Assembly (NCBI GenBank): GCA_903938955.1
Contig: CAJAFJ010000060.1
Span: 1 to 20,332 of the forward strand
DNA length: 20,332 bases
Source of the DNA: an uncultured beta proteobacterium
GTDB lineage: Bacteria > Pseudomonadota > Gammaproteobacteria > Burkholderiales > Burkholderiaceae
Direction: 5' to 3'
Shown: positions 1-8,916 of the stretch, piece by piece
Layout: each line of letters opens with the position of its first letter
Numbering within the stretch: position 1 is the first letter of the stretch
Made by a program: the position numbers and the translations under genes
The notes under the pieces: generated by a model
Seen by the model: the letters and a program-made list of their open reading frames with translations, nothing else
The model's database searches: none
Told to the model about the DNA's origin: nothing

Positions 1-2
1 CC

Positions 3-776
3 AAACTGATTGAAACCCTGGGCGACGAGCTGTACCAGGCCATGGTGACCCAAACCGTGGTCGACCCGCTCACCAGTCGCCACCCCGACATCACCATCGA
101 GAACGCCTACCACGTTCAGCAGCGCATGCTCCTCAACCGCATCCAGGCCGGTGAGCGCATCGTGGGCAAAAAAATCGGCGTCACCTCGGCGGCGGTGATG
201 AACATGCTGGGCGTGTACCAGCCTGATTTCGGTTACCTGCTCGACGGCATGATCTACAACGAAGGCCAGTCGATCGACATCTCCACGTTGATCCAGCCCA
301 AGGCCGAGGGCGAGATTGCCTTCATCCTGAAAAAAGACCTGATGGGCCCCGGCATCAGCAACGCTGACGTGCTGGCCGCCACCGAGTGTGTGATGCCCTG
401 CTTCGAGATCGTCGACTCGCGCATCCGCGACTGGAAAATCAAGATTCAGGACACCGTGGCCGACAACGCCTCGTGCGGTGTCTTTGTGCTGGGTGACCGC
501 GCCGTCGACCCGCGTCGCATCGACCTGTCCACCTGCGGCATGGTGCTGGAAAAAAATGGCGAAATCATCGGCACCGGTGCCGGCGCTGCGGCCCTGGGTT
601 CCCCTGTGAACGCGGTGACCTGGCTGGTCAACACCCTGGGCCACCTGGGCATCGGCATGAAAGCCGGCGAAGTGATCTTGTCCGGCGCGCTGGCGGCCAT
701 GTCGCCGGCCAAGGCGGGCGACAACTTCCGCGTGTCGATCGGTGGCCTGGGCAATTGCTCGGTGCGCTTCGCTTAA
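3..776 (+). CDS. dmpE: 2-hydroxypenta-2,4-dienoate (2-oxopent-4-enoate) hydratase, 5' end outside window
   Basis: This enzyme adds water to 2-hydroxypenta-2,4-dienoate to give 4-hydroxy-2-oxovalerate in the lower meta-cleavage pathway; it is cytoplasmic and needs a divalent metal. The reading frame is open to the left edge, and the residues before the first internal Met (KLIETLGDELYQA) match the DmpE amino terminus as I recall it (LINELGDELYQAMV). The ATG at 42 is therefore an internal Met, and only about two to four codons are missing. Family signatures are GKKIGVTS, QPDFGYLLD, AEGEIAFILKKDL, DSRIRDWKIKIQDTVADNAS and GAALGSPVNAV. Length (about 260 aa) fits the family. The product is a paralogue of the decarboxylase encoded further down the operon, but the DNASCG and GSPVNAV motifs place it with the hydratases. 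The next gene starts 16 nt after its stop codon. Confidence 0.93.
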   Translation, partial: KLIETLGDELYQAMVTQTVVDPLTSRHPDITIENAYHVQQRMLLNRIQAGERIVGKKIGVTSAAVMNMLGVYQPDFGYLLDGMIYNEGQSIDISTLIQPKAEGEIAFILKKDLMGPGISNADVLAATECVMPCFEIVDSRIRDWKIKIQDTVADNASCGVFVLGDRAVDPRRIDLSTCGMVLEKNGEIIGTGAGAAALGSPVNAVTWLVNTLGHLGIGMKAGEVILSGALAAMSPAKAGDNFRVSIGGLGNCSVRFA

Positions 777-792
777 ACACGCCGCCGTCACC

Positions 793-1383
793 ATGGCCAC
801 AGCCGCTCATCCCTCCGCCAGTGCCGTCACCGTGCTGGTGTCACGCCGTGTCAAGCCTGGCCATGAGGCGGCGTTTGTCCACGCCGCCGATGCCATGACG
901 GCCGCGGCCCGGCAGTTTGCGGGCCACCTGGGCGGGCAAATGGTGCACCCGGAGGCCGAGGCGGATGAGGCGGAGCGCAACCTGTACCACACGGTGTTTG
1001 CCTTTGATACCCCCGCGCATTTGCAAGCCTGGCAAACCTCGCCCGAGCGCACCCGCTGCCTGCAGGCGCTGGCCCCGCACACCCTGAGCAGCAGCCCGCT
1101 GCGCGAGGTCAGCGGCCTCGGTCATTGGTTGACCCCGGCCGGTGCCACTGCGCACCAACCGCCACCGCGCTGGAAAGTGGCGCTGGTGACTTGGCTGGGC
1201 ATCTGCCCCACGGTGTATGCGCTGTTTTTGGTCGTGGCTCCGTTGCTGGCCGACTGGCCGCTGTTGCCGCGTGTGATGGTGATCACCGCGCTGGTGGTGC
1301 TGCTCATGACCTGGCTGGTGGCGCCCCGGCTCACCAGTTGGCTCAAACCTTTTTTGTACCCGCCTGCGCGCGACAACACCTGA
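793..1383 (+). CDS. Membrane-anchored ABM-domain protein (putative antibiotic biosynthesis monooxygenase-like)
   Basis: This is a 196-residue protein. Residues about 11-105 resemble the dimeric alpha/beta ABM (YgiN-like) fold: VTVLVSRRVKPGHEAAF at the first strand, HTVFAFDTPAHLQAW in the middle. Two hydrophobic segments follow at about 128-152 and 160-180, ending in a short basic tail, so the ABM domain should be tethered to the inner membrane. ABM domains include cofactor-free quinol monooxygenases and haem-degrading enzymes, but no catalytic residue can be assigned here. I chose the ATG at 793, 16 nt after the hydratase stop; an upstream in-frame ATG at 742 would overlap the hydratase. No convincing Shine-Dalgarno sequence precedes it, so it may be translationally coupled. 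It lies inside the meta operon yet is not part of the classical dmp/aph gene set. A role on quinones or aromatic intermediates is inference. Confidence 0.75.
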   Translation: MATAAHPSASAVTVLVSRRVKPGHEAAFVHAADAMTAAARQFAGHLGGQMVHPEAEADEAERNLYHTVFAFDTPAHLQAWQTSPERTRCLQALAPHTLSSSPLREVSGLGHWLTPAGATAHQPPPRWKVALVTWLGICPTVYALFLVVAPLLADWPLLPRVMVITALVVLLMTWLVAPRLTSWLKPFLYPPARDNT

Positions 1384-1395
1384 CAAGGACTCTGT

Positions 1396-2190
1396 ATGGA
1401 TCTGTTACTCAAAGGCAAACGTGCCTTGATCACCGGCTCAACCTCGGGTATTGGTTTCGCTACCGCCCGCGAGCTGGCCCTTGAGGGGGCTCATGTGATT
1501 CTCAATGGCCGTGACTCGGGCCGGTTGGCCAGCGCGGTCGGGCGCATCCAGGCGGAGGTTACGGACGCGCGGGTGGACGGTGTTGCCGCCGATTTGTCCA
1601 CCGCCGCTGGTTGCCAGCAATTGCTGGATGCCGCTGGTGAACTTGACATTCTGGTCAACAACCTCGGCATCTTCGAGCCCAAGCCCTTCGAGCAGATTGG
1701 CGATGACGACTGGACGCGCTTTTTCGAAGTCAACGTGATGAGCGGTGTGCGCCTGTCGCGCCACCACTTGCCACGCATGAAGGCGCGCAACTGGGGCCGC
1801 ATCGTATTCATCTCCAGTGAGTCCGGCATTTGCCCACCGGCGGAGATGGTGCATTACGGCATGAGCAAGTCGGCCCAGCTGTCGGTGTCGCGCGGCATGG
1901 CGGAAACCTGCATCGGTACCGGTGTCACCGTCAACAGCGTGCTGCCCGGCCCGACCCGCACCGAAGGCGTGGGTGAGTTTTTTGCCACGCTGGCCCGCGA
2001 TGCGGGTAAATCGCCGGAGCAAACCGAGCACGACTTCTTCAAATTTGCCCGTCCCACCTCGCTGCTGCAGCGCTTCATCGAGCCAGCTGAAATCGCCGCC
2101 ATGGTCACCTACGTCTGCAGTCCGCGTTCTTCCGCCACCAATGGCGCTGCGCTGCATGCCGAAGGCGGCGTGGTGCGTTCACTCATTTAA
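1396..2190 (+). CDS. Short-chain dehydrogenase/reductase (classical SDR)
   Basis: This is a 264-residue classical SDR with a Rossmann fold for NAD(P)H. The glycine motif TGSTSGIG lies at residues 13-20, NNLG at about 88-91, and the catalytic tetrad is complete as N113, S141, Y154 and K158 (YGMSK). The carboxy end, GGVVRSLI, is typical of 3-oxoacyl-ACP-reductase-like SDRs. The start follows an AAGGA ribosome-binding site and lies 12 nt after the ABM gene. It is followed by dmpF with a 19-nt gap, so it is embedded in the meta-cleavage operon. Substrate is unknown. It could act on a hydroxy/oxo acid side product or a dihydrodiol of the upper pathway, but the sequence does not decide this. The canonical dmp and aph operons, as I know them, have no SDR at this place. 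Confidence 0.85.
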   Translation: MDLLLKGKRALITGSTSGIGFATARELALEGAHVILNGRDSGRLASAVGRIQAEVTDARVDGVAADLSTAAGCQQLLDAAGELDILVNNLGIFEPKPFEQIGDDDWTRFFEVNVMSGVRLSRHHLPRMKARNWGRIVFISSESGICPPAEMVHYGMSKSAQLSVSRGMAETCIGTGVTVNSVLPGPTRTEGVGEFFATLARDAGKSPEQTEHDFFKFARPTSLLQRFIEPAEIAAMVTYVCSPRSSATNGAALHAEGGVVRSLI

Positions 2191-2209
2191 TTTAACTGAC
2201 GGAGTTTTC

Positions 2210-3121
2210 ATGCAAAAAATCAAATGCGCCCTCATCGGTCCCGGCAATATCGGCACCGACCTGCTGGCCAAGTTGCAGCGCAGCCCGGTGCTGGAGCCGG
2301 TCTGGATGGTGGGCATTGATCCCGAGTCCGACGGCCTCAAGCGCGCCCGCGAGATGGGCATCAAAACCACCTCTGATGGCGTGGATGGTCTGATTCCCCA
2401 CATTCTGGCCGATGGCGTGCAGATCGTTTTTGATGCCACCAGTGCCTACGTGCACGCCGACAACAGCCGCAAGGTCAACGCCCTGGGCGCGTTGATGATC
2501 GACCTGACGCCAGCCGCCATCGGCCCGTTTTGCGTGCCACCGGTCAACCTGATTGAACATGTCGGCAAGGGCGAGATGAACGTCAACATGGTGACTTGTG
2601 GTGGCCAGGCCACCATCCCGATGGTGGCGGCGGTGAGCCGCGTGCAGCCGGTGGCCTACGGCGAAATCGTCGCCACCGTGTCCAGCAAGTCCGCCGGTCC
2701 CGGCACGCGCAAGAACATTGACGAATTCACCCGCACCACCGCCAGCGCGGTCGAGAAGGTGGGTGGTGCCAAAAAAGGCAAGGCCATCATTATTTTGAAC
2801 CCGGCCGAGCCGCCGCTGATCATGCGCGACACCGTGCACTGCCTGACCGAGACCGAACCCGATCAGGCCAAGATCACCGAGTCGATCCACGCCATGATCA
2901 AAGAGGTGCAAAAGTACGTGCCCGGCTACCGGCTGGTGAACGGCCCGGTGTTTGACGGCAACCGCGTTTCTGTCTTTCTGGAAGTCGAAGGCCTGGGCGA
3001 CTACCTGCCCAAATACGCCGGCAACCTTGACATCATGACGGCCGCCGCCGCCCGCACGGCAGAAATGTTTGCCGAGGAAATCCTTGTGGGTCGGCTCACG
3101 CTCAAAGCCATCGCCGCCTGA
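2210..3121 (+). CDS. dmpF: Acetaldehyde dehydrogenase (acylating)
   Basis: The enzyme oxidises acetaldehyde to acetyl-CoA with NAD+ and CoA; it works in a complex with the 4-hydroxy-2-oxovalerate aldolase, which channels acetaldehyde to it. It is 303 residues long, close to the family's usual length. Visible signs are the NAD-binding GPGNIGTDL near residues 10-18, the catalytic cysteine C130 in [11 protein letters not shown], the SAGPGTR segment, and the carboxy-terminal NLDIMTAAA dimer/interface motif. The ATG at 2210 follows a GGAG ribosome-binding site; upstream extension of the frame would overlap the SDR gene and lacks family similarity. It is followed by the aldolase gene after 19 nt, the standard order. 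Confidence 0.96.
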   Translation: MQKIKCALIGPGNIGTDLLAKLQRSPVLEPVWMVGIDPESDGLKRAREMGIKTTSDGVDGLIPHILADGVQIVFDATSAYVHADNSRKVNALGALMIDLTPAAIGPFCVPPVNLIEHVGKGEMNVNMVTCGGQATIPMVAAVSRVQPVAYGEIVATVSSKSAGPGTRKNIDEFTRTTASAVEKVGGAKKGKAIIILNPAEPPLIMRDTVHCLTETEPDQAKITESIHAMIKEVQKYVPGYRLVNGPVFDGNRVSVFLEVEGLGDYLPKYAGNLDIMTAAAARTAEMFAEEILVGRLTLKAIAA

Positions 3122-3140
3122 ACCCCCTAGGAGAACTGAC

Positions 3141-4169
3141 ATGACTTTACAAGGCCAAAAAATCACCCTTCACGACATGACCCTGCGTGACGGCATGCAC
3201 CCCAAGCGCCACTTGATGACGCTCGACCAGATGAAAAGCATCGCCTGCGGCCTGGACGCCGCCGGCATCCCGCTGATCGAAGTCACCCACGGTGACGGTC
3301 TCGGTGGTTCCTCCGTCAATTACGGCTTTCCGGCGCACTCCGACGAGGAATACCTGGGTGCCGTTATTCCGCTGATGAAGCAGGCCAAAATCTCGGCGCT
3401 GCTGCTGCCCGGCATCGGTACCGTCGACCACCTGCTGATGGCCAAAGACCTGGGCGTCAACACCATCCGCGTGGCGACCCACTGCACTGAGGCGGATGTG
3501 TCAGAGCAGCACATCACCAAAGCGCGTGCGCTGGGCATGGACACGGTCGGTTTCCTGATGATGGCGCACATGGCCAGCACCGAGAAGCTGGTGAGCCAGG
3601 CGCTGCTGATGCAAGGCTACGGGGCCAATTGCATCTACGTGACCGACTCGGCCGGCCACATGCTGCCCAACGATGTGAAGGCCAAACTCGGTGCGGTGCG
3701 CGCGGCGCTCAAGCCCGAGACTGAACTCGGCTTTCACGGCCACCACAACCTCGCCATGGGCGTGGCCAATTCGATTGCCGCGATTGAAGTCGGTGCCACC
3801 CGCATCGACGCGGCGGCCGCTGGCCTGGGCGCGGGCGCCGGCAACACGCCGATGGAAGTGCTGGTATCGGTGCTCGACCTGATGGGCATCGCCACTGGCG
3901 TCGACGTCTACAAGATTCAGGACGTGGCCGAAGACCTGGTGGTGCCGATCATGGACTTTCCGATCCGCATTGACCGCGACGCGCTGACCCTGGGTTACGC
4001 CGGCGTCTATGGCTCGTTCCTCTTGTTTGCCAAGCGCGCCGAGAAGAAATACGGCGTGTCCGCCCGCGACATTCTGGTCGAAATGGGCCGGCGCGGCATG
4101 GTCGGCGGTCAGGAAGACATGATTGAAGACACCGCCATGACGCTGGCCCGCCAACGCAAACAAGCCTAA
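3141..4169 (+). CDS. dmpG: 4-hydroxy-2-oxovalerate aldolase
   Basis: This class II, metal-dependent aldolase splits 4-hydroxy-2-oxovalerate into pyruvate and acetaldehyde and passes the aldehyde to the adjacent dehydrogenase. It is 342 residues long, as expected. The HMGL-like TIM barrel carries TLRDGMH with R16, D17 and H20 (catalytic Arg, metal Asp, catalytic His), and the metal histidines H199 and H201 in [11 protein letters not shown]. The carboxy-terminal part (about 280-340) corresponds to the communication domain that contacts DmpF. The start follows a TAGGAGA ribosome-binding site. A 69-nt gap containing a small stem-loop separates it from dmpH. Confidence 0.96.
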   Translation: MTLQGQKITLHDMTLRDGMHPKRHLMTLDQMKSIACGLDAAGIPLIEVTHGDGLGGSSVNYGFPAHSDEEYLGAVIPLMKQAKISALLLPGIGTVDHLLMAKDLGVNTIRVATHCTEADVSEQHITKARALGMDTVGFLMMAHMASTEKLVSQALLMQGYGANCIYVTDSAGHMLPNDVKAKLGAVRAALKPETELGFHGHHNLAMGVANSIAAIEVGATRIDAAAAGLGAGAGNTPMEVLVSVLDLMGIATGVDVYKIQDVAEDLVVPIMDFPIRIDRDALTLGYAGVYGSFLLFAKRAEKKYGVSARDILVEMGRRGMVGGQEDMIEDTAMTLARQRKQA

Positions 4170-4197
4170 ACCTTACCCCACAACTCAACCGCGTTAG

Positions 4198-4216
4198 CCC
4201 GGCATTTGTCGCCGGG
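4198..4216 (+). other. Small stem-loop in the dmpG-dmpH gap
   Basis: CCCGGC and GCCGGG form a perfect 6-bp stem around a 7-nt loop, with one further possible G-U pair outside. There is no T-run after it, so it is not a normal terminator. It may affect mRNA processing or stability within the operon, or be chance in GC-rich DNA. Confidence 0.35.
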
Positions 4217-4238
4217 TCCGCAACGACAAGGAAACCTC

Positions 4239-5027
4239 ATGAAACTCGATACCAACACCATCAACGCCTTGGCCGATCTGCTGGAAGGCTGCCAGCTGGA
4301 ACAAAAAGACACGCCCAAAATCACCGACGACTACCCCGAGATGGACTGGGATGATGCCTATGCGATCCAGAACGAAATCCGCCGCCGCAAGCTGGCGCGT
4401 GGGCGCACCATCGTCGGCCTCAAAGCCGGCCTGACCTCGCACGCCAAGATGAAGCAAATGGGCGTCAGCACCCCGGTGTTTGGCTTCATGACCGACGACT
4501 ATGTGGTCGCAGACGGCGGCGAGTGCAAGGTGAGCGAATTGATTCACCCCAAGGTTGAGCCTGAAATCGCCTTTGTCACCAAGGCCGAGTTGCGCGGCCC
4601 CGGTTGCCACATTGGTACCGTGCTGGCGGCTACCGACTTTGTCATGCCCGGCATCGAGGTGATTGACAGCCGTTACCGCGACTTCAAGTTCGACCTGAAA
4701 AGCGTGGTGGCCGACAACACTTCGGCGGCGCGTTTTGTGGTCGGCGGCCAGCCGATGAGTGTGAATGATTGCGACCTGCGCACCGTGGGCGTGGTGCTGG
4801 AAAAGAACGGCGTGCCGGTGGCCTTTGGCGCCGGTGCCGCCGTGATGGGCCACCCGGCCGCCGCTATTGCAGCCCTGGCCAACCTGCTGGCCGAGCGCGG
4901 TGAGTGCATTCCGGCCGGTACCTTGATTCTGTCCGGTGGCATCACCGAAGCGGTGGCGGTGCAAGCCGGTGACAACGTGACGCTGCGCGTGCAAGGCATG
5001 GGCAGCACCAGCATCCGTTTTGTTTAA
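4239..5027 (+). CDS. dmpH: 4-oxalocrotonate decarboxylase (2-oxo-3-hexenedioate decarboxylase)
   Basis: The enzyme decarboxylates 2-oxo-3-hexenedioate to 2-hydroxypenta-2,4-dienoate, the substrate of the hydratase encoded at the left of the window; in known systems the two enzymes form a complex. It is 262 residues long, near DmpH. Signatures shared with the hydratase/decarboxylase family are IVGLKAGLTS, HPKVEPEIAFVT, GIEVIDSRYRDFKFDLKSVV, ADNTSAARFV and GAAVMGHPAAA. DNTSAA and MGHPAAA in place of DNASCG and GSPVNAV mark it as the decarboxylase. The ATG at 4239 follows AAGGAA; an earlier in-frame ATG would lie in the intergenic stem-loop region and was not chosen. Confidence 0.94.
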   Translation: MKLDTNTINALADLLEGCQLEQKDTPKITDDYPEMDWDDAYAIQNEIRRRKLARGRTIVGLKAGLTSHAKMKQMGVSTPVFGFMTDDYVVADGGECKVSELIHPKVEPEIAFVTKAELRGPGCHIGTVLAATDFVMPGIEVIDSRYRDFKFDLKSVVADNTSAARFVVGGQPMSVNDCDLRTVGVVLEKNGVPVAFGAGAAVMGHPAAAIAALANLLAERGECIPAGTLILSGGITEAVAVQAGDNVTLRVQGMGSTSIRFV

Positions 5028-5051
5028 GCCCTTCAACCTCAGGAGAACACC

Positions 5052-5243
5052 ATGCCATTCGCCCAGATTTACATGATGGAAGGCCGCACCGAAGAGCAAA
5101 AGCGTGCGGTGATCGAGAAAGTCACGGCCGCGCTGGTCGAAGCGGTCGGGGTTCCTATCGCCACCGTGCGCGTGATGATTCACGACATGCCCAAGGAAAA
5201 CTGGGGCATTGCCGGCATCAGCGCCAAAGACCTCGGGCGCTAG
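5052..5243 (+). CDS. dmpI: 4-oxalocrotonate tautomerase
   Basis: This 63-codon gene encodes the small hexameric tautomerase that converts 2-hydroxymuconate to 2-oxo-3-hexenedioate. After loss of the start Met, Pro1 is the catalytic base; R11 in MEGRTEEQ and R39 in VRVMIHDMP match the substrate-binding arginines. The position of Phe50 in the classical enzyme is Trp here (ENWGIAG). A clear AGGAGA ribosome-binding site precedes it, 24 nt after dmpH. It is the last recognisable meta-pathway gene; the IOR gene follows after 59 nt in the same direction. Confidence 0.95.
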   Translation: MPFAQIYMMEGRTEEQKRAVIEKVTAALVEAVGVPIATVRVMIHDMPKENWGIAGISAKDLGR

Positions 5244-5302
5244 GGCCTGACCGCCGCCACGCTACCGCACCCCCATCAGCCTTCATTACCCGGACTCTTT
5301 GT

Positions 5303-8300
5303 ATGTCATCAACGCAAAATATCGTCAACTCGTTCACGCAGGAAGAAGGTGAAATTCATCTTGGCGGCATCGACGCCCTGGTGCGCCTCACCGTCGATCA
5401 GGTGCGTTGTGACGCGCGTCGTGGTCTCAAAACCGGCATGTTTGTTTCGGGCTACCGGGGCTCACCCGTGGGGATGCTCGACGCGGCCTTGATCAAGCAG
5501 CAAAAACTGCTGCTGCACAACAACATCCATTTTGTTGATGGCATCAACGAGGATTTGGCGGCAACCGCGGTCTGGGGCACGCAGATGCTGCACACCGTGG
5601 GCAAGCAAAAATTCGACGGCGTCACCGGCATGTGGTACGGCAAGGCGCCGGGCGTGGACCGCAGCGGGGATGCGCTCAAGCACGCCAACTACACCGGTAT
5701 TGGTAAGAACGGCGGCGTGCTGGCCGTGGTGGGTGACGACCCCAGTTGCAAATCGTCGTCTCTCGCCAGCCAGTCCGAGCCGATGCTGTACCACGTCGGC
5801 ATGCCGTCGCTGTACCCGGCCAATGTGCAGGAAATTCTCGACCTGGGCCTGCACGGCTACCAGATGTCACGCCTGGCGGGCCTGTGGGTCGGCATGAAGA
5901 TCGTGACCAATGTGGCCGATGGCAGCGGCACGGCGCAGGTGTCCCCCGAGCGCCTGAACTTTGTCACGCCCGACCTGATGTTCGACGGCAAGGCCTTCAC
6001 GCCGAACATGAACCTGGGCATGAACGTGCGCGCCGAAGCGCTGGAAATGGAGCAGTCGCTCTACACCCGCCGGCTTGAAGTGGCCAAGCGCTATGCCCGC
6101 GAGAACAAGCTCAACAACGTGGTGTTCGAGAACCGCGATGCCTGGCTCGGCATCATCACGGCCGGCAAGACCTACAACGACCTGAACCAGGCCTTTCTGG
6201 AGATGGGTCTGGACGCCGCTGCGCTGCGCCACTACGGGGTGCGTATCCTGAAAATGGGCATGCTGTTTCCGATGGAGCCGACCGTGGTGCGCGAGTTTGC
6301 GCAAGGTCTGGAAGAGATTTTTGTCATTGAAGAAAAACGCCCCTTCCTGGAGATGTTCGCCAAGAACGTGCTTTACGGCACGGCCAACGCGCCGCGCATC
6401 GTCGGCAAGTTCGACGAGGAAGAGAAGGAACTTCTGCCGCATTACGGCGAGTTTGAATCCGACGTGATCGTGCGCGCGCTCTTGAAGCGCATGTCGCGCA
6501 AGGCACGCATTGAGTCGGCTGAAAATTGGCTCAAGCGCCTGGACGAAGTCCATGCCCGCACCAAGTTACCCACCACCAACCGCACCGCCTGGTACTGCTC
6601 GGGTTGCCCGCACAACAGCTCGACCACGGCGGTCGAAGGCAGCATCGTGTCGGCCGGTATTGGTTGCCACACGATGGCGATGTGGATGAAGCGCAATGTC
6701 GTCATGGGCACCCACATGGGGGCCGAGGGTGCGCAGTGGATCGGCATGGCGCCGTTCACCGACACAGAGCACATTTTCCAAAACATGGGTGATGGCACCT
6801 ACGCCCATTCGGGCAGCCTGGCCATTCGCTACGCGGCCTCGACCCATAGCAACATCACCTTCAAGCTGCTGCGCAACGCCCACACCTCGATGACCGGCGG
6901 CCAGGAGATCATGGGCGCCAATTCGGTGTTCCAGATGGTGGCAGACCTGTTGGCTAACGGCGTCAAACGCGTCATCGTCACCACCGATGAGCCCGAGAAC
7001 TTTGGCGGCGTGAGCCTGCCTAGCGGCACTGAGGTCTGGCACCGGGACCGGCTTGATGAAGCGCAACGCGTGCTGGCGGCCACCAAGGGCACCACCGTCT
7101 TGCTGCACGACCAGGAGTGCGCGGCCGAACTGCGCCGTGCGCGCAGCCGTGGCAAGGCCGAGGAACCGGCTGAAGTCATCGTCATCAACGAGCGCGTCTG
7201 TGAAGGCTGCGGCGACTGCGGCGTCAAATCCAACTGCATGAGCGTGGAGCCGGTCCAGACTGAATTCGGTCGCAAGACACGCATCCACCAATCCTCGTGT
7301 AACAAGGACTTCAGCTGCGTCAAGGGTTTTTGCCCCTCGTTCCTAACCATCACGCCCAACCCGGCCCCCGCGACGGAGGGCAAGAAAAAGAAGAAAGGCC
7401 GCATTCCGGCGCTCGACCGGGTCTTGCCCGTCCCGCTCAACAAGGTGGACGACAGCCTGGGCTTTGGCATCCATGTCATGGGCATCGGCGGCACCGGCTC
7501 GGTGACGGTGGTGGCGACGCTGGCCAAAGCGGCGCGCCTTGAAGGCAAACACGTCATTGGACTGGATCAAACCGGGCTGGCACAAAAGGGCGGCGCGGTG
7601 ATCTCTGACATCAAGATCACCCATGAACCGTTCAAAGGCGCCAACAAAATCTCTGACGGCCGCGCCGACCTGTACCTGGGCTTCGATATTCTGAATGCGA
7701 CCGATCCGAAGAACCTCGACAAATGCGGCAAGGAGCGCACCATCGCCGTGGTCTCCACCACGCAAACGCCTACCGGCCAGATGATTGCCGACCGGCACAC
7801 GCTGTTCCCGGCGGTGCGCGGTCTGGTGGCCGGCATCAACCGTGTCACGCGGGAAGAAAACAATGTGTTCCTGGACGGCCAAGCCATGGCCGAAGGCCTG
7901 TTTGGCGACGCGATGGCGACCAACAACTTCATGGTCGGCGTCGCCTTTCAGGCGGGCACCATTCCCTTGAAGGCCGAATCGATTGAGGCTGCCATCCAGA
8001 GTTCTGGTGTGGCCGTCGACATGAGCCTGGCGGCCTTCCGCTGGGGCCGCATGGTGGTGGTGGACCGCGCTTTTGTCGAAGCCGAGATTGCCCGTCACCA
8101 GGCCGGCTCGTCGGTGCTGTCGTTGCCCGCCGTGACGCCGTTGTCGACCGCGGCGCGCACCCTGATTGACGACATCGGTGCCCAAGGCGAAACACGCCGT
8201 TTGCTCGAAGTGCGGGTTCCCGACCTGATCGACTACCAGGACGCAGCCTATGCCAAGCGCTACGCCGACGTGGTGAAGCGTGTGGTGCTCGCTGAGCAAA

Positions 8301-8845
8301 AAGTGGCCCCAGGGCAAACCGTCTTGAGCGAGGCAGCCGCGCGTTACGTGTACAAGCTGATGGCCTACAAGGACGAGTTTGAAGTCGCCCGCCTGCACGC
8401 CGACCCGGCGTTTCTGGCCCAGCTTGACGCGCAGTTCGAGCACGGCTACAGCGTCAAGTACAACCTGGCGCCACCGATGTTGTCTCAGCGCGACCCGGCC
8501 ACGGGTGAACTGACCAAGCAACAGTACGGCAGCTGGATGGGCACCGCCTTCAAGTGGCTGACCAAGTTCAAAGGGCTGCGCGGCGGTGTGCTGGACATCT
8601 TTGGCAAGACTGACGAGCGCCGCCATGAACGCCAGTTGATCGAGGACTACATCGCGCTGCTGGACCAGATTGCGTCCGGCCTGAACGCCGCGAACTTTGA
8701 TGCCGCCGTGGCCTTGGCCAGCGTGCCCGACGAGATTCGTGGCTACGACGTGGTCAAGGCCCGCAGTGTTGAGGCGGCCAAGCTGCTGCAGGCGCAGCGA
8801 CTGCAGGAATTTCACCAGCCGGTCGCCGTGAAGCTGGCGGCTTGA
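5303..8845 (+). CDS. Fused indolepyruvate-type 2-oxoacid:ferredoxin oxidoreductase
   Basis: This 1180-residue protein joins the subunits found separately in archaeal IorAB. Such enzymes use TPP and Fe-S clusters to turn aryl-pyruvates or other 2-oxo acids plus CoA into acyl-CoA, CO2 and reduced ferredoxin. Visible order: a pyrimidine-binding TPP domain near the start (KTGMFVSGYRGSPVGMLDA); a TPP pyrophosphate domain from about residue 430 (YCSGCPHNSS, GIGCHTMAMWM, GDGTYAHSG near 495); a cysteine-rich Fe-S segment with C633, C636, C639, C645, C666, C672 and C677; a gamma-type domain from about 720 (GIGGTGSVTVVATLAKAA); and a carboxy-terminal DUF6537-like region from about 930. Length agrees with proteobacterial fused forms. 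The ribosome-binding site is weak. It lies 59 nt after dmpI and 71 nt before an ABC binding protein. The true substrate is not shown; indole-, phenyl- or hydroxyphenylpyruvate are family guesses. These enzymes are usually oxygen-sensitive. Confidence 0.92.
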   Translation: MSSTQNIVNSFTQEEGEIHLGGIDALVRLTVDQVRCDARRGLKTGMFVSGYRGSPVGMLDAALIKQQKLLLHNNIHFVDGINEDLAATAVWGTQMLHTVGKQKFDGVTGMWYGKAPGVDRSGDALKHANYTGIGKNGGVLAVVGDDPSCKSSSLASQSEPMLYHVGMPSLYPANVQEILDLGLHGYQMSRLAGLWVGMKIVTNVADGSGTAQVSPERLNFVTPDLMFDGKAFTPNMNLGMNVRAEALEMEQSLYTRRLEVAKRYARENKLNNVVFENRDAWLGIITAGKTYNDLNQAFLEMGLDAAALRHYGVRILKMGMLFPMEPTVVREFAQGLEEIFVIEEKRPFLEMFAKNVLYGTANAPRIVGKFDEEEKELLPHYGEFESDVIVRALLKRMSRKARIESAENWLKRLDEVHARTKLPTTNRTAWYCSGCPHNSSTTAVEGSIVSAGIGCHTMAMWMKRNVVMGTHMGAEGAQWIGMAPFTDTEHIFQNMGDGTYAHSGSLAIRYAASTHSNITFKLLRNAHTSMTGGQEIMGANSVFQMVADLLANGVKRVIVTTDEPENFGGVSLPSGTEVWHRDRLDEAQRVLAATKGTTVLLHDQECAAELRRARSRGKAEEPAEVIVINERVCEGCGDCGVKSNCMSVEPVQTEFGRKTRIHQSSCNKDFSCVKGFCPSFLTITPNPAPATEGKKKKKGRIPALDRVLPVPLNKVDDSLGFGIHVMGIGGTGSVTVVATLAKAARLEGKHVIGLDQTGLAQKGGAVISDIKITHEPFKGANKISDGRADLYLGFDILNATDPKNLDKCGKERTIAVVSTTQTPTGQMIADRHTLFPAVRGLVAGINRVTREENNVFLDGQAMAEGLFGDAMATNNFMVGVAFQAGTIPLKAESIEAAIQSSGVAVDMSLAAFRWGRMVVVDRAFVEAEIARHQAGSSVLSLPAVTPLSTAARTLIDDIGAQGETRRLLEVRVPDLIDYQDAAYAKRYADVVKRVVLAEQKVAPGQTVLSEAAARYVYKLMAYKDEFEVARLHADPAFLAQLDAQFEHGYSVKYNLAPPMLSQRDPATGELTKQQYGSWMGTAFKWLTKFKGLRGGVLDIFGKTDERRHERQLIEDYIALLDQIASGLNAANFDAAVALASVPDEIRGYDVVKARSVEAAKLLQAQRLQEFHQPVAVKLAA

Positions 8846-8916
8846 GGCCAGACCACAGATCGCCCCCTTTTTTTTAACAGCCGGCAATGACCGGTCCACC
8901 CCAGGAGACAAGCACC

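Noticed and set aside
42..44. ATG at 42 as the start of the hydratase.
   Set aside because: Upstream in-frame residues match the DmpE amino terminus, so the true start lies just left of the window.
1922..2209. Longer amino terminus for acetaldehyde dehydrogenase.
   Set aside because: It would overlap the SDR gene by about 270 nt, lacks family likeness, and a good ribosome-binding site precedes the ATG at 2210.
8846..8875. Rho-independent terminator after the IOR gene.
   Set aside because: The T-run is there, but no stable stem abuts it; the best stem is 5 bp and lies too far upstream.
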